Source: JBOGZI01 sp050697275
GTDB lineage: Bacteria > Actinomycetota > Thermoleophilia > Solirubrobacterales > 70-9
Direction: 5' to 3'
DNA length: 24,787 nucleotides
Assembly (NCBI GenBank): GCA_050697275.1
Contig: JBOGZI010000063.1
Coordinates: 1 to 24,787, forward strand
Numbering within the stretch: the stretch's first letter is position 1; each line of letters begins with the position of its first letter. The position numbers and the translations under genes are program-made. The notes beneath the pieces were generated by a model. That model did no database searches. It worked only from the letters and a program-made list of their open reading frames with translations, and had not been told where the DNA came from. Below are positions 1 through 7,990 of the stretch, piece by piece.

Positions 1-3
1 GTG

Positions 4-20
4 GTAGGGCTCCGCCCTAC
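4..20 (-). terminator. Perfect hairpin overlapping a stop codon, possible terminator
   Basis: A 7-bp perfect inverted repeat (GTAGGGC / GCCCTAC, 3-nt loop) spans the TAG stop of the minus-strand secreted-protein gene, so the stop codon forms part of the stem. Placement at the gene end fits an intrinsic terminator. The T-tract, if there is one, would lie beyond the left edge and cannot be seen. Confidence 0.45.
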
Positions 21-871
21 TTCTTCTTCTTCTTCGCGCCCCGCTTGACGCAGGACTCGTTGGTGTTCGCGATCTGCGTGCCGCCTCCGGCGCGGAAGTT
101 CGTGGTCTCACGGAACTCCCAGTTCCGGTCGGAGCAGCGCGCCATCACGTAGAACTTCTTCTTCTTGTTCAGGCAGTTCTTCTTGGCCTTCTTCGGCTTG
201 GTCTTGCACTTCTTCTTCTGCTTCTTGGTCGGTGTCTGCGTGCGCTGCTTCGGCACGGCGGTGTGGAAATTGGTGATGTGGACACCCTGGGAAGAGGTGT
301 CCGGCACCTGCACCGAGAGCCGCTTGCCGAACTCGCCCCCCGCCGGGGAGTTGATCAGCGTCCCGACCAGGACCAGGTTCGGCACCGCGGCCGCGATTCC
401 GCCGGCCTTGACGTGCAGCAGGATCGTCGGGCTGCCACCCGACGGGGTCCCGTTGAACGCCGTCACCACCGCCGGGATCGTGAGCGCTGCACAGCCACCG
501 GCAGCCGAGCAGAGGGTCGCATCGCCTGTCCCGACCTGAGCGCGGCCGCAGGCGGCGATCGCCGCCGCGGTGGTCGTGTTCGCCAGCTGCGCCGGCGAGC
601 AGTCCTGCAACCTGCCCGGGAAGAACCTGAAGTCCCGGTCGAAGTCGAGGTCGGTCTGCGCCGCGGTCTGCGCCGCCGGGGTCGGCGGCGTTATCGAGGT
701 GGCGATGTTGACGTCGAGCGAGGCGGGGCCGGGCACCTTCTTGTCCTGCTTGGTCCCGCCGACCGACACCGTAAGCGTCTGTCCGGTGACGATCGCCTGG
801 GCCGCCGACGCCATGGCCAGCGAGCCGGCCAGGGCGAGCGAAAGCCCGATCACATACGTGCGTTTACGCAT
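17..871 (-). CDS. Secreted lysine-tailed protein, paralog A
   Basis: I do not recognise a named family; the function is unknown. The 284-residue protein begins MRKR followed by a hydrophobic core and an A-x-A site near residue 26, a typical Sec signal peptide. The mature part (about 27-205) is Ala/Thr/Gly-rich and probably beta-rich, with several Cys (for example around DCSPAQ and LCSAAGGC) that could form disulfides after export. From about residue 207 it becomes strongly basic with repeated Lys runs, and it ends in five lysines. A good AAGGAG ribosome site lies 9 nt upstream of the ATG, which supports this start. The next gene upstream on the same strand (1066-1881) is a close paralog, alike at the DNA level over the central part, so this is a tandem duplication. 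The basic tail could bind anionic wall polymers, but that is inference only. Confidence is high that it is a gene and exported, low on role. Confidence 0.85.
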   Translation of the reverse strand: MRKRTYVIGLSLALAGSLAMASAAQAIVTGQTLTVSVGGTKQDKKVPGPASLDVNIATSITPPTPAAQTAAQTDLDFDRDFRFFPGRLQDCSPAQLANTTTAAAIAACGRAQVGTGDATLCSAAGGCAALTIPAVVTAFNGTPSGGSPTILLHVKAGGIAAAVPNLVLVGTLINSPAGGEFGKRLSVQVPDTSSQGVHITNFHTAVPKQRTQTPTKKQKKKCKTKPKKAKKNCLNKKKKFYVMARCSDRNWEFRETTNFRAGGGTQIANTNESCVKRGAKKKKK

Positions 872-1010
872 CGTCGAATTCTCCTTGCGTTGGTCGGAGC
901 CATCCGCTCCCTGAACTGGTGCTTCGCTACCCGTAACCCGCCCGGGGCGAACTTGTTGCCCCGGGCACGTGTCAGCGAGCTAACGACGAGTCAGCGGCCT
1001 AACCAAGAGA

Positions 1011-1038
1011 AGAGGGGCGGCCTCTCGGCCGCCCCTCT
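1011..1038 (-). terminator. Strong intrinsic terminator after paralog B
   Basis: A perfect 12-bp GC-rich stem (AGAGGGGCGGCC / GGCCGCCCCTCT) with a 4-nt loop lies 27 nt past the stop codon of the minus-strand gene at 1066-1881. On the minus strand it is followed by a T-rich stretch (TCTCTTGGTT). It separates the transcripts of the two tandem paralogs, so each probably has its own promoter. Confidence 0.75.
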
Positions 1039-1065
1039 CGATACTGCAGAAACGGAAGAAGGTTC

Positions 1066-1881
1066 TTACTTCTTCTTCTTCTTCGCCTTCTTCTGCTTGC
1101 ACGGCACCGTGGCGGTCCCGGTCGCCGTACCACCACCGGCGCGGAACAGCGTGGTCTCCTGGAACTGCCAGGACTTATCCGAGCACCGGGCCTCGATGTA
1201 GTACCGGGCCGGCTTCTTCTTCTTGCCCTTCTTCTTCTTGGGCTTCTGGCTGCGCGTCTTCGGCACCACCGTGTGGAAATTGGTGAGCTGAACACCCTGC
1301 GAGGAGGTGTCCGGCACCTGGACCGAGAGCCGCTTGCCGAACTCCCCGCCAGCCGGCGAGTTGATCAGCGTGCCGACCAGAACGAGGTTCGGCACAGCGG
1401 CCGCGATCCCACCGGCCTTGACGTGCAGCAGGAACGTCGGGTTTCCGCCCGACGGGGTTCCATTGAACGCCGTCACCACCGCCGGGATGCTGAGGGCTCC
1501 ACAGCCACCGGCCGAAGAGCACAACGTTGCGTCACCGGACCCGACCTGAGAGCCGGGACAGGCGGCCTGCGCCGCCGCGGTGGTGGTGTTCGCGAGCGAG
1601 GCGGGGTTGCATTGCGGCAGCTTGCCCGGCGTGAACCTGTAGTCCTTGTCGAAGTCCACGTCGGTCTGCTGCGCGGTCTGCGCCGCCGGCTGCGGGAACG
1701 AATGCGTCGTGGCGATGTTGACGTCGAGCGCACCAGCGCCGAACTTCTTCTTCGCCTGCTTCGTCGGTGACGGGGCGACGGTGAGCGTCTGGCCCAGAAC
1801 CGCCGCATGGGCGGTCCCCGCCACGGCGACCGAAGTCGCCAGGGCGAGCGTCAGCCCCATCAGGTACTTGCGCTTACGCAT
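1066..1881 (-). CDS. Secreted lysine-tailed protein, paralog B
   Basis: Function is unknown. The protein has 271 residues: a Sec signal peptide (MRKRKYLMG, hydrophobic core, cleavage near TAHA at residue 26), a mature domain sharing long near-identical blocks with paralog A (for example VVTAFNGTPSGG, LVLVGTLINSPAGGEFGKRL and VPDTSSQGV), a Lys-rich linker around residue 215, a short Cys-containing domain (ARCSDKSWQF), and a final run of five lysines. The ATG at 1881 is preferred over longer in-frame options because the signal peptide begins there. AAGGAG sits 4 nt upstream and a second GGAG 12 nt upstream. Its linker and tail are shorter than in paralog A. It lies downstream of the mce operon on the same strand but is separated by about 235 nt and probably transcribed separately. 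Confidence is high on a secreted paralog, none on biochemical role. Confidence 0.85.
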   Translation of the reverse strand: MRKRKYLMGLTLALATSVAVAGTAHAAVLGQTLTVAPSPTKQAKKKFGAGALDVNIATTHSFPQPAAQTAQQTDVDFDKDYRFTPGKLPQCNPASLANTTTAAAQAACPGSQVGSGDATLCSSAGGCGALSIPAVVTAFNGTPSGGNPTFLLHVKAGGIAAAVPNLVLVGTLINSPAGGEFGKRLSVQVPDTSSQGVQLTNFHTVVPKTRSQKPKKKKGKKKKPARYYIEARCSDKSWQFQETTLFRAGGGTATGTATVPCKQKKAKKKKK

Positions 1882-2062
1882 ACCACTCCTTTTCTCCTGC
1901 ATAGCTTGGGCGCATCCGGCGACGCCCAAGTGAAGGTGCCGCCCGCCCTTGCATTGCGATTGCGCTGAACCTAACACAGCACCTGGGCGATTGTTGTGCG
2001 TATTTCGCCGCAGAAAACCGAATCCCAACTACTCGGTAGCGAGCGTCGAAATGGTCACGGAG

Positions 2063-2092
2063 CGGCGGCCCGGCGGACGTCAGAGGCCGCCG
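2063..2092 (-). terminator. Possible terminator of the mce operon
   Basis: An 8-bp perfect inverted repeat (CGGCGGCC / GGCCGCCG) with a 14-nt loop lies 24 nt past the last mce stop codon on the minus strand. It is not followed by a good T-tract, and in DNA this GC-rich such repeats arise by chance, so the call is tentative. Confidence 0.3.
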
Positions 2093-2116
2093 GGGTCGGG
2101 GGCGGGCCGGCGCCGC

Positions 2117-3703
2117 CTAGGGTCCCGGGTAGGTGTGCAGATAGCTGGTGGCGCCCGGATCGCCCGCGGGAACCGTCCCGATCGCGGGCTGCGGTCCCTG
2201 GTTGCCGCAGGGCGGCGCGTCCGTGGCACCGGAGCTGTTTACGCCGTCCGGGAAGGCGGACGCCGCGGCGAAACCGAAGCGCTTGATCCGGTCGAAGAGG
2301 TCGGCGGGATCGACGTCCGGGAACCTGGCGGTGAAGACGGGGTCGGTCGGGGTCGCCGGGTTCAGCGTCGCGTTCACCCGTGCCGGTCCGGGGCAGCCGT
2401 CGATCGGGAACGAGGGCAACCCGCGCAGCAGCGCGCCGCCCGGCGCCAGGTAGGGGTTGGCGCGGTTGGTGGTGAGACGATGGTTCGGATAGACCGCGAA
2501 CGCCTCGGGCGAGAGCAGCCCCGAGGTGCGAAGGTAGTGGATCGGCTGGTTGTTGCTCTCGGGCACCGTCGACTGTGCCTGGGTCGCTCCGGTGGCATTG
2601 CCGAGGAGGCCCGTGATCTCGGCCCGGTAGCGGTTGGCGCCCGTGACGATCGGCGTCAGCTGCCGCAGGAACGGGGTGAGCTGGGTGAAGAACGGCGGCA
2701 GATCGACGGTGAGCAGCTGGCGGGTGGCCCCGAGCGCGGCCGGGCCCCGCTTGGCGACCTTCCTGAAGCCGGCGAAGAAGCCGCGGAAGTCCGGCGCGAC
2801 CCTGGCGACCTGCTTCAGGTCAGCGCTCAGCGCCCTCGCGGAGGGATGGAGCCGGCTGATCACGGGATTGGTGTCCTCGGAGAAGGTCTCGAGCCGCTGC
2901 AGGGTCAACCGTGACTCGTCGAGGAAGGTGGGCAGCGCGATGAACGCCTCGCGCAGGTCCTGGTTGCGTCGGGCTGTGGTCGCGAAGACCGCGCCAGAGT
3001 TGCGAATCAGGCCCTGGAGCTGGCCCTGGCGCTCGCTCAGCGCGGTGAACACCTCGCCGGTGTTGCGGATCACCTGGCTCACCGCCCCCTGCTGGGTATC
3101 GAGCACTCGCAGCACCCGGTTGGCGTCCTCGGCGAAGGGCTCGAGGTTGGCGATCGCCGCGGAGAAGTCCGCGCCGCGGCCCTGGAAGGCGAGCGCCGCC
3201 TGCTGCATCCAGATCTGGAAGGCGACGCGGGTGCGCTCGTCGAAGGTTCGGAAGATCTCGTCGAGTTGGGTCGACGGGGCCACCTGGGCCTTCGCCAGCG
3301 AGCCTCCCTCCGGCACCGTCGGCCCGTCCTTGTCGCCCTGGGTCAGCTCCACGTAGGTCTCGCCGAGCAGCGTCTTGGAGCGCAGCATCGCCTTGGTGTC
3401 CTCCGGGATCGGCGCGTAGGCGTCGTCGATCTCGATCGTCGCCACGGCCTGGTCCTTCTCGTCGCCCTCGTCGCCGACCTCGATCTCCTTCACCTTGCCG
3501 ACCGAGACGTTCGAGATCCGCACGTCAGACTCGACCGCGAGCTGGGTCGCCTCGGTGAAGGGGACCTTGACCTGGTAGCCCTCGGGCTTGAACGGGATCG
3601 GCCCGCCGAAGGCGCTCCAGAGGAAGAGGAGCAGCCCGAAGCAGGAGAAGGCGAAGGCCACTGCGACCGCGATCTGCCCGAGGGTGGGTGCCCGCTGGCC
3701 CAT
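2117..3703 (-). CDS. MCE-family protein, sixth gene of operon
   Basis: MCE/MlaD-type protein of 528 residues, predicted to be anchored in the cell membrane by one N-terminal helix (about residues 10-30) with the rest outside. The MCE domain is about residues 40-120 (YQVKVPFTEATQLAVESDVR, then a V-x-V-G-K-V-x-x-I element and LLGETYVELTQG). A long, probably helical region follows to about 380. The C-terminal tail is Pro/Gly/Asn-rich with a few Cys. MCE proteins form hexameric rings or tubes that carry lipids between membranes or through the envelope. This is the last of six consecutive mce genes. Its ATG overlaps the preceding stop by 1 nt (TGATG), implying translational coupling. Substrate cannot be read from sequence. 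By position it corresponds to MceF in mycobacterial operons, but I do not claim one-to-one orthology. Confidence 0.9.
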   Translation of the reverse strand: MGQRAPTLGQIAVAVAFAFSCFGLLLFLWSAFGGPIPFKPEGYQVKVPFTEATQLAVESDVRISNVSVGKVKEIEVGDEGDEKDQAVATIEIDDAYAPIPEDTKAMLRSKTLLGETYVELTQGDKDGPTVPEGGSLAKAQVAPSTQLDEIFRTFDERTRVAFQIWMQQAALAFQGRGADFSAAIANLEPFAEDANRVLRVLDTQQGAVSQVIRNTGEVFTALSERQGQLQGLIRNSGAVFATTARRNQDLREAFIALPTFLDESRLTLQRLETFSEDTNPVISRLHPSARALSADLKQVARVAPDFRGFFAGFRKVAKRGPAALGATRQLLTVDLPPFFTQLTPFLRQLTPIVTGANRYRAEITGLLGNATGATQAQSTVPESNNQPIHYLRTSGLLSPEAFAVYPNHRLTTNRANPYLAPGGALLRGLPSFPIDGCPGPARVNATLNPATPTDPVFTARFPDVDPADLFDRIKRFGFAAASAFPDGVNSSGATDAPPCGNQGPQPAIGTVPAGDPGATSYLHTYPGP

Positions 3704-5019
3704 CAGCAGACCTCCCGGACGAGGGGAAGGCCGGTCAGATCGGCGAGCGTCTTCAGGAACGGACGCGAGGCGAAGGTGCCCTCGGCGAGCCGCGCGGTGC
3801 TGCAGGTCTCGAGCACGATGCCGCGCCGCATCGGCCCGTGCGCGTCCTGCAGGGTGAACTGGGAGTTGAGGTTGTGGTTGAGCCAGGGGACGTAGAAGAG
3901 GTAGCCCTCGTTCGAGCCGCTCGGGTTGGCGGCGAGCGCATTGAGGCCCTGGTTCAGCCGGGTGAACGCCACCCGCAGGCCCGGCAGCGTGTTGCCGAGG
4001 CCCTGGGTCGCCTTGCGCAGGTCGGTGACCGGCGGCAGGACCTGCCTGGTGAAGGGCCGGATCTGATCGCGGATCGGGGCCACGGTCTGGGTGAAGAAGG
4101 GCTGCAGGCGCTCAAGGGCCGGCTTCAGCGCCTTCGCCCCCTTCAGCGACTTGCGCAGCGCGGGGGTGGACTGCAGCGCGAACTCGTCTGCCCCGGAGAG
4201 CGCCGCCCGGGTCTCGCGCAGCGTCGGAGGCAGCTCCCGCAGCGCCGCCCGGATCGACGCCTCCTGCCTCGCGAAGGACCCTAGTGCGGCATCCGAGGAG
4301 TCGACGAAGGAGGTCAGCGCCTCGTCGTTGTTGGCGAGCTCGGTCGAGAGCAGCTGGAAGTTGTGGATCGAGCGGCTGATGCTGCTGCGACGCAGCGCCA
4401 GGGCCCCGTTGATCCGGGCGAGGTCGCGAGCGAACGGCTCGAGCCGGCGCAGCGCCGCCGAGAGCTTCAGGTCACGGCCCTTCTCGGGGTCGAGCGCCTG
4501 GGCGCCCCCCGCGAGCAGCAGCTTCAGGAACCCCTGGGTATCGGCGTCGAGGGCGGCCAGCACCTCGTCCGGGTTGACGTTCGGCTGGGTCGAGGCGAGG
4601 GGGATCGTCGAGCCCTCTTCGATGTCCTCCTCCGAGGTGCCGGTGTCGACCTGGATCACCATGTCGTTGAGGCCGGTCTTCGGCCGCAGCAGCATCGAGG
4701 CGTCCTGGTTGATCAGCGGCGCGTACTCGTTCTCGACCTCCATGGTCACCACCGCGTGGCCGTCCACCAGCTCGACCCCGGTGATGTCGCCGACGTTGAT
4801 CCCGGCGATTTGCACCGCCTGTCCCTGGCCCGGGGTCACCGACTGCGCGGTCGAGAACTCCGCCTTGAGCTCGAAGCGGTCGCTTCCGATCACCGGCACC
4901 CAGGCAGGGAGCTCGGCGCGCTGGCCGATCAGGATCACGGTCAGCGAGAAGAGGCCGGCGGCGACCAGGCCGATGACTGCCAGGACGTCGCGAGAGTGTT
5001 CTCTGATCGCGCGGCTCAT
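3703..5019 (-). CDS. MCE-family protein, fifth gene of operon
   Basis: Shortest of the six MCE proteins (438 residues). An N-terminal membrane helix spans about residues 12-32, with a short basic cytoplasmic start (MSRAIREHSR). The MCE domain is about 45-130 (FELKAEFSTAQSVTPGQGQA, then VQIAGINVGDITGVEL and LLRPKTGLNDMVIQVD). A helical stretch to about 350 contains repeated Leu/Arg-rich segments of the kind that line MCE tubes. The C-terminus ends in Cys and has no lysine tail, unlike genes 2 and 3 of the operon. The N-terminal helix has no lipobox, so it is not an MceE-type lipoprotein. Start ATG at 5019 overlaps the upstream stop by 4 nt (ATGA). The role is inferred from the family: a subunit of a lipid or hydrophobic-compound transfer complex. 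Confidence 0.9.
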   Translation of the reverse strand: MSRAIREHSRDVLAVIGLVAAGLFSLTVILIGQRAELPAWVPVIGSDRFELKAEFSTAQSVTPGQGQAVQIAGINVGDITGVELVDGHAVVTMEVENEYAPLINQDASMLLRPKTGLNDMVIQVDTGTSEEDIEEGSTIPLASTQPNVNPDEVLAALDADTQGFLKLLLAGGAQALDPEKGRDLKLSAALRRLEPFARDLARINGALALRRSSISRSIHNFQLLSTELANNDEALTSFVDSSDAALGSFARQEASIRAALRELPPTLRETRAALSGADEFALQSTPALRKSLKGAKALKPALERLQPFFTQTVAPIRDQIRPFTRQVLPPVTDLRKATQGLGNTLPGLRVAFTRLNQGLNALAANPSGSNEGYLFYVPWLNHNLNSQFTLQDAHGPMRRGIVLETCSTARLAEGTFASRPFLKTLADLTGLPLVREVC

Positions 5020-6512
5020 GGTCCAGGGCTCGGCGGGCCGACCGCCGCGGCCAGTCCGTTCAGGTCGGGGATCGCGTTCAGGTGGCAGGGGACATCGGTC
5101 CGGAACGGGGGCATCACGCCCGAGGTGATCGGCTGGCTTCCGAGCGGGACCTCGGGGGCACGGCCGAAGAGCGTGTCGGCCTCGAATCCGCCGCCCGGCT
5201 GAGCCCCCTTGACGATCTCGGTGCCGCCCCCGGACTGGAAGCGCAGGTACGGGCCATTCCCGTCGAAGGTCTGGCTCTCCCCGGCGAGGGCGGCTGCCGC
5301 GTAGCCGAACTCCTTGAAGTTCGGGACACCGGTCGAGAACTGGTCATTGATCACCACGTTCCCGGTGGGGATCAGCAGGTTCGAGACACAGCGGCTGAGC
5401 AGCTCGGTCTGGCTGAAGAGGCTCGGGCCGGCCGCCGCCGCGATCCCGGCCGGCGGCCCCGTGAGTCGCAGCTCCCTGGCGATCGGCTGCAGCTCGTCGC
5501 GGCCGAGCAGCGCCTTGGTTTCGCTCAGCCACGGCTGCGAGACGGCGATCGTCTCCGGAAGCTCCTCGATCCCCGGCGTGATGTCGCGGGCGAAGCGGCG
5601 CAAGAAGGGGAGCGTCTGGTTGGTGTGCAGCAGGGACGGCCGCGCCACCTCGAGGGTCGGAGCGAGCAGCCTCACCGTCTCGGCGAGGTTGTCCGACTCG
5701 GCCGCGAGGGCGCCGACGGTCGTGTTGAAGTTGGTGATCAGGCCCTTGAGCTGCTCCTCGTGGCCCCTCAGCGATCCGAAGACGTCCGCCTGCGCCGCCA
5801 GGAGCTGTGAGAGGTCATTGGGTGCGGTGCCGAGCAGCGCCTCGCTGACTATCGCCGAATCCCGCGCCGCGCTCGGGCCGTACTCGAACGAGTCGTTGAT
5901 CGCCTGCGCCGCGCTCTCGCCCTGGACGTCGGGATCCTGGCCCCGGTCCTCGGCGGCGGTGGGCTTGTGGTTGAGAGCGGTCCCGTACCCGCGCAGCAGC
6001 TTCTGCAGGTTCTCGCGGTCGGGCGCCTGCAGCGCGGTCAGGATCTGGTCGAGCTGCACCGCGGTCGAGGTTTGGCTGATCGGAATCGTCCCGCCGTCGG
6101 AGAGCTCGGGCGAGCTTGGGCTGCCCACCTTCACGTCGAGGAAGAAGTTGCCCTCGAGGAAGATCCGGGGGCGGATCTCGACCTGCGCGTCCTCGTGGAT
6201 CGGACGACCCTCGTCGTCGACCGTGAAGGTGACCTCGGAGACGTCGCCGACGCTGCGGATGCTCTTCACCTCGCCGACGCCCACCCCCGCGATCCGCACC
6301 GGCGAGTCCTTGCGGATGTTCGCCGCGTTCTCGAACACCGCCTTGACCTCGTACGCGGGCTTGAACGGGACCGACTTGGTCCACGCGAAGTAGGTGCCGA
6401 TCAGGGCAAGGGCGATCAGGATCAGCGCGTTGCGCGTCCGGTGCGGCGGGTGGCCCTTGCGGTAGACCCGCTCGTCGTAATCGGCCTTCTTGGGGGGCGG
6501 CGCCGGTGTCAT
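5016..6512 (-). CDS. MCE-family protein, fourth gene of operon
   Basis: MCE-family protein of 498 residues. The start is the ATG at 6512 (MTPAPPPKKADYDE), which overlaps the upstream stop by 4 nt; the longer in-frame extension would run into the upstream lysine tract and is rejected. A Pro/Lys-rich cytoplasmic segment (1-27) precedes a membrane helix (about 28-46) and the MCE domain (about 52-135: YEVKAVFENAANIRKDSPVR, then IAGVGVGEVKSI and IFLEGNFFLDVKVG). A long helical region follows, with a charged insert near residues 165-185 (NHKPTAAEDRGQDPDVQGE). The tail is Gly/Pro-rich. It is predicted to be an extracytoplasmic subunit of the same MCE assembly as its neighbours. Confidence 0.9.
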   Translation of the reverse strand: MTPAPPPKKADYDERVYRKGHPPHRTRNALILIALALIGTYFAWTKSVPFKPAYEVKAVFENAANIRKDSPVRIAGVGVGEVKSIRSVGDVSEVTFTVDDEGRPIHEDAQVEIRPRIFLEGNFFLDVKVGSPSSPELSDGGTIPISQTSTAVQLDQILTALQAPDRENLQKLLRGYGTALNHKPTAAEDRGQDPDVQGESAAQAINDSFEYGPSAARDSAIVSEALLGTAPNDLSQLLAAQADVFGSLRGHEEQLKGLITNFNTTVGALAAESDNLAETVRLLAPTLEVARPSLLHTNQTLPFLRRFARDITPGIEELPETIAVSQPWLSETKALLGRDELQPIARELRLTGPPAGIAAAAGPSLFSQTELLSRCVSNLLIPTGNVVINDQFSTGVPNFKEFGYAAAALAGESQTFDGNGPYLRFQSGGGTEIVKGAQPGGGFEADTLFGRAPEVPLGSQPITSGVMPPFRTDVPCHLNAIPDLNGLAAAVGPPSPGP

Positions 6513-7990
6513 CGCTTGCCCCGCTTCGCCTTCTTGCCCTTCTTCTTCTTTTTCTTCTTCTTCTTCTTGTCCTTGCCCTTCGCGACGATCTGCTCGTCGG
6601 TGTTCGTGCCCTGGTTGCCCGGCACGTTGCCGAGCACGACGCTGGTGAGGTAGGGCTCGTTGCCCGCCTCGCACTCAAGCTCCTGCCCCGGTGCGGCGGT
6701 GTTCGGATAGGGGTTGAAGTGCAGGAAGTTGACGCCGCTCGGATCGTTCCCGTTTGCCGGCTGCGAGCTGGGGCCAACCTCGCTGTTGGGCGCGACGGGC
6801 GGGTTGAGGACGATGAAGCGCTGGTACTTGCCGATCCCGTCGCCGAGGACCAGGGTGCTGGCGACGTTGCGGAAGAGCAGTGAGCCGTAGTTGCAGATCG
6901 ACTGCGCCGGCGTGACGAAGTTGAGGAAGGGTTGGAGCTGCTGCGCGAGGGAGTCGAGCGAGCTGATCCCCTGGCGGACGTTGGCGTTGTTGTTGAAGTC
7001 GAGCAGCGCCTGCGCGGTCGGGTCCAGTTGAGCGTTGAACGAGGGCGCGAAGCGCAGCGCCTTGACCCCGAGCGAGACGGCCTGGCCGGCGGCCTTCGAG
7101 CGTGGAGCGAAGACGTGGAAGCCGGGGCGGAGCTCGCTGAAGAGCTTCGCCGTGTTCGCGAGGAAGGGCCGGATCGTGGGAAGGGTGGCGATCGCCACGT
7201 CCTCGGTCTCCGGGCCCTTCGAGATCGCCTCCTGTATGAAGGGACGCGAGACGTCGGCGAAGGCCCGGAAGGTCGTCTCCAGGTCGACGAACAGCTGCCC
7301 CTGGATCTCAGCCACCGGGGCCGCCTCGGCCGCTGCCGCCGAGAGGCCGGAGACGAACTGGCTGAGGCCGGTGGAGGGCGAGGCCAGGTTCGCCATCACC
7401 GGCTCGAGGCGCTCGACCAGCGGGCCCAGCTCCCCGATCACCGCGTTCAGAGCCACCCCCCTGCCGGCGAGGGCGTTGCCGAACTCGAGCAGGTTCGACT
7501 GGATCGCCGCCCGGGTGGGGTCGTCGAACGTGTTGAAGACCTCGTCGATCTCGACCGGCTCCGGCGTCGCCGCGGAGAGGGGCATGGTCGAGCCGGGCGC
7601 GAAGCCCTCGCCCGAGCTGCCGCGGCTGATCTCGAGGTACTTGAGGCCGAGCGCGGAGCGGGAGCGGACGACCACGGTGGAGTCCTCCGGCAGCTCCTCG
7701 AGATCCTGGTTCAGCTCCATGTCGACCTTGGCGCTGACCGAGCCGTCATCGTGCTGGACCGGCTCGATCGCCTTGATCTGGCCGACCCGGATGCCGCCGA
7801 TCCGCACCTCGTTGCCGGGGACCATCGAGTTGGCGTTCGGGATCTCGGCGGAGAGCTTGTAGGTCGGGACGAAGGGCAGTCCCTGGTTCGCCTGGTAGGA
7901 GAGGAAGACGGCCACCACGACCACCAGCACGGTGACCGCGCCGACCAGGGTCGGGCTCGCCGCCAGGGTGCCGACGCGACCGCCCCTCAT
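6509..7990 (-). CDS. MCE-family protein with C-terminal poly-Lys tail, third gene
   Basis: MCE-family protein of 493 residues. The N-terminal helix is about residues 12-31 and the MCE domain about 36-120 (YKLSAEIPNANSMVPGNEVR, then IGGIRVGQIKAIEP and ALGLKYLEISRG). A long helical region and a Pro/Asn/Gly-rich segment follow. The protein ends in an extreme basic tail: ten consecutive Lys (codons at 6539-6568, nearly all AAG) followed by GKKAKRGKR. Such a tail is not part of the MCE family as I know it, but recurs in the next operon gene and in the two secreted paralogs at the left edge. The start at 7990 overlaps the upstream stop by 4 nt. The tail should lie outside the cell membrane, where it could contact teichoic-acid-like polymers, lipid head groups or a partner protein; this is inference. 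Confidence 0.9.
   Translation of the reverse strand: MRGGRVGTLAASPTLVGAVTVLVVVVAVFLSYQANQGLPFVPTYKLSAEIPNANSMVPGNEVRIGGIRVGQIKAIEPVQHDDGSVSAKVDMELNQDLEELPEDSTVVVRSRSALGLKYLEISRGSSGEGFAPGSTMPLSAATPEPVEIDEVFNTFDDPTRAAIQSNLLEFGNALAGRGVALNAVIGELGPLVERLEPVMANLASPSTGLSQFVSGLSAAAAEAAPVAEIQGQLFVDLETTFRAFADVSRPFIQEAISKGPETEDVAIATLPTIRPFLANTAKLFSELRPGFHVFAPRSKAAGQAVSLGVKALRFAPSFNAQLDPTAQALLDFNNNANVRQGISSLDSLAQQLQPFLNFVTPAQSICNYGSLLFRNVASTLVLGDGIGKYQRFIVLNPPVAPNSEVGPSSQPANGNDPSGVNFLHFNPYPNTAAPGQELECEAGNEPYLTSVVLGNVPGNQGTNTDEQIVAKGKDKKKKKKKKKKGKKAKRGKR
6539..6568 (-). repeat. AAG trinucleotide tract encoding ten lysines
   Basis: Ten consecutive Lys codons, nine AAG and one AAA, lie near the 3' end of the third mce gene. 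The tract appears as a CTT run on the plus strand. Slippage would change length in steps of one residue without breaking the frame. Confidence 0.85.

Noticed and set aside
1069..1092. CTT/TTC runs as CRISPR-like or microsatellite loci
   Set aside because: They are in-frame lysine codons of real genes on the opposite strand; there are no spacers and no repeat-spacer periodicity.
1949..2914. Long plus-strand open frames opposite the mce, DUF3556 and hydrolase genes (this is one example)
   Set aside because: They are antisense to well-supported genes, encode Arg/Gly/Ala-rich low-complexity protein, and exist because stop codons are rare in GC-rich DNA.
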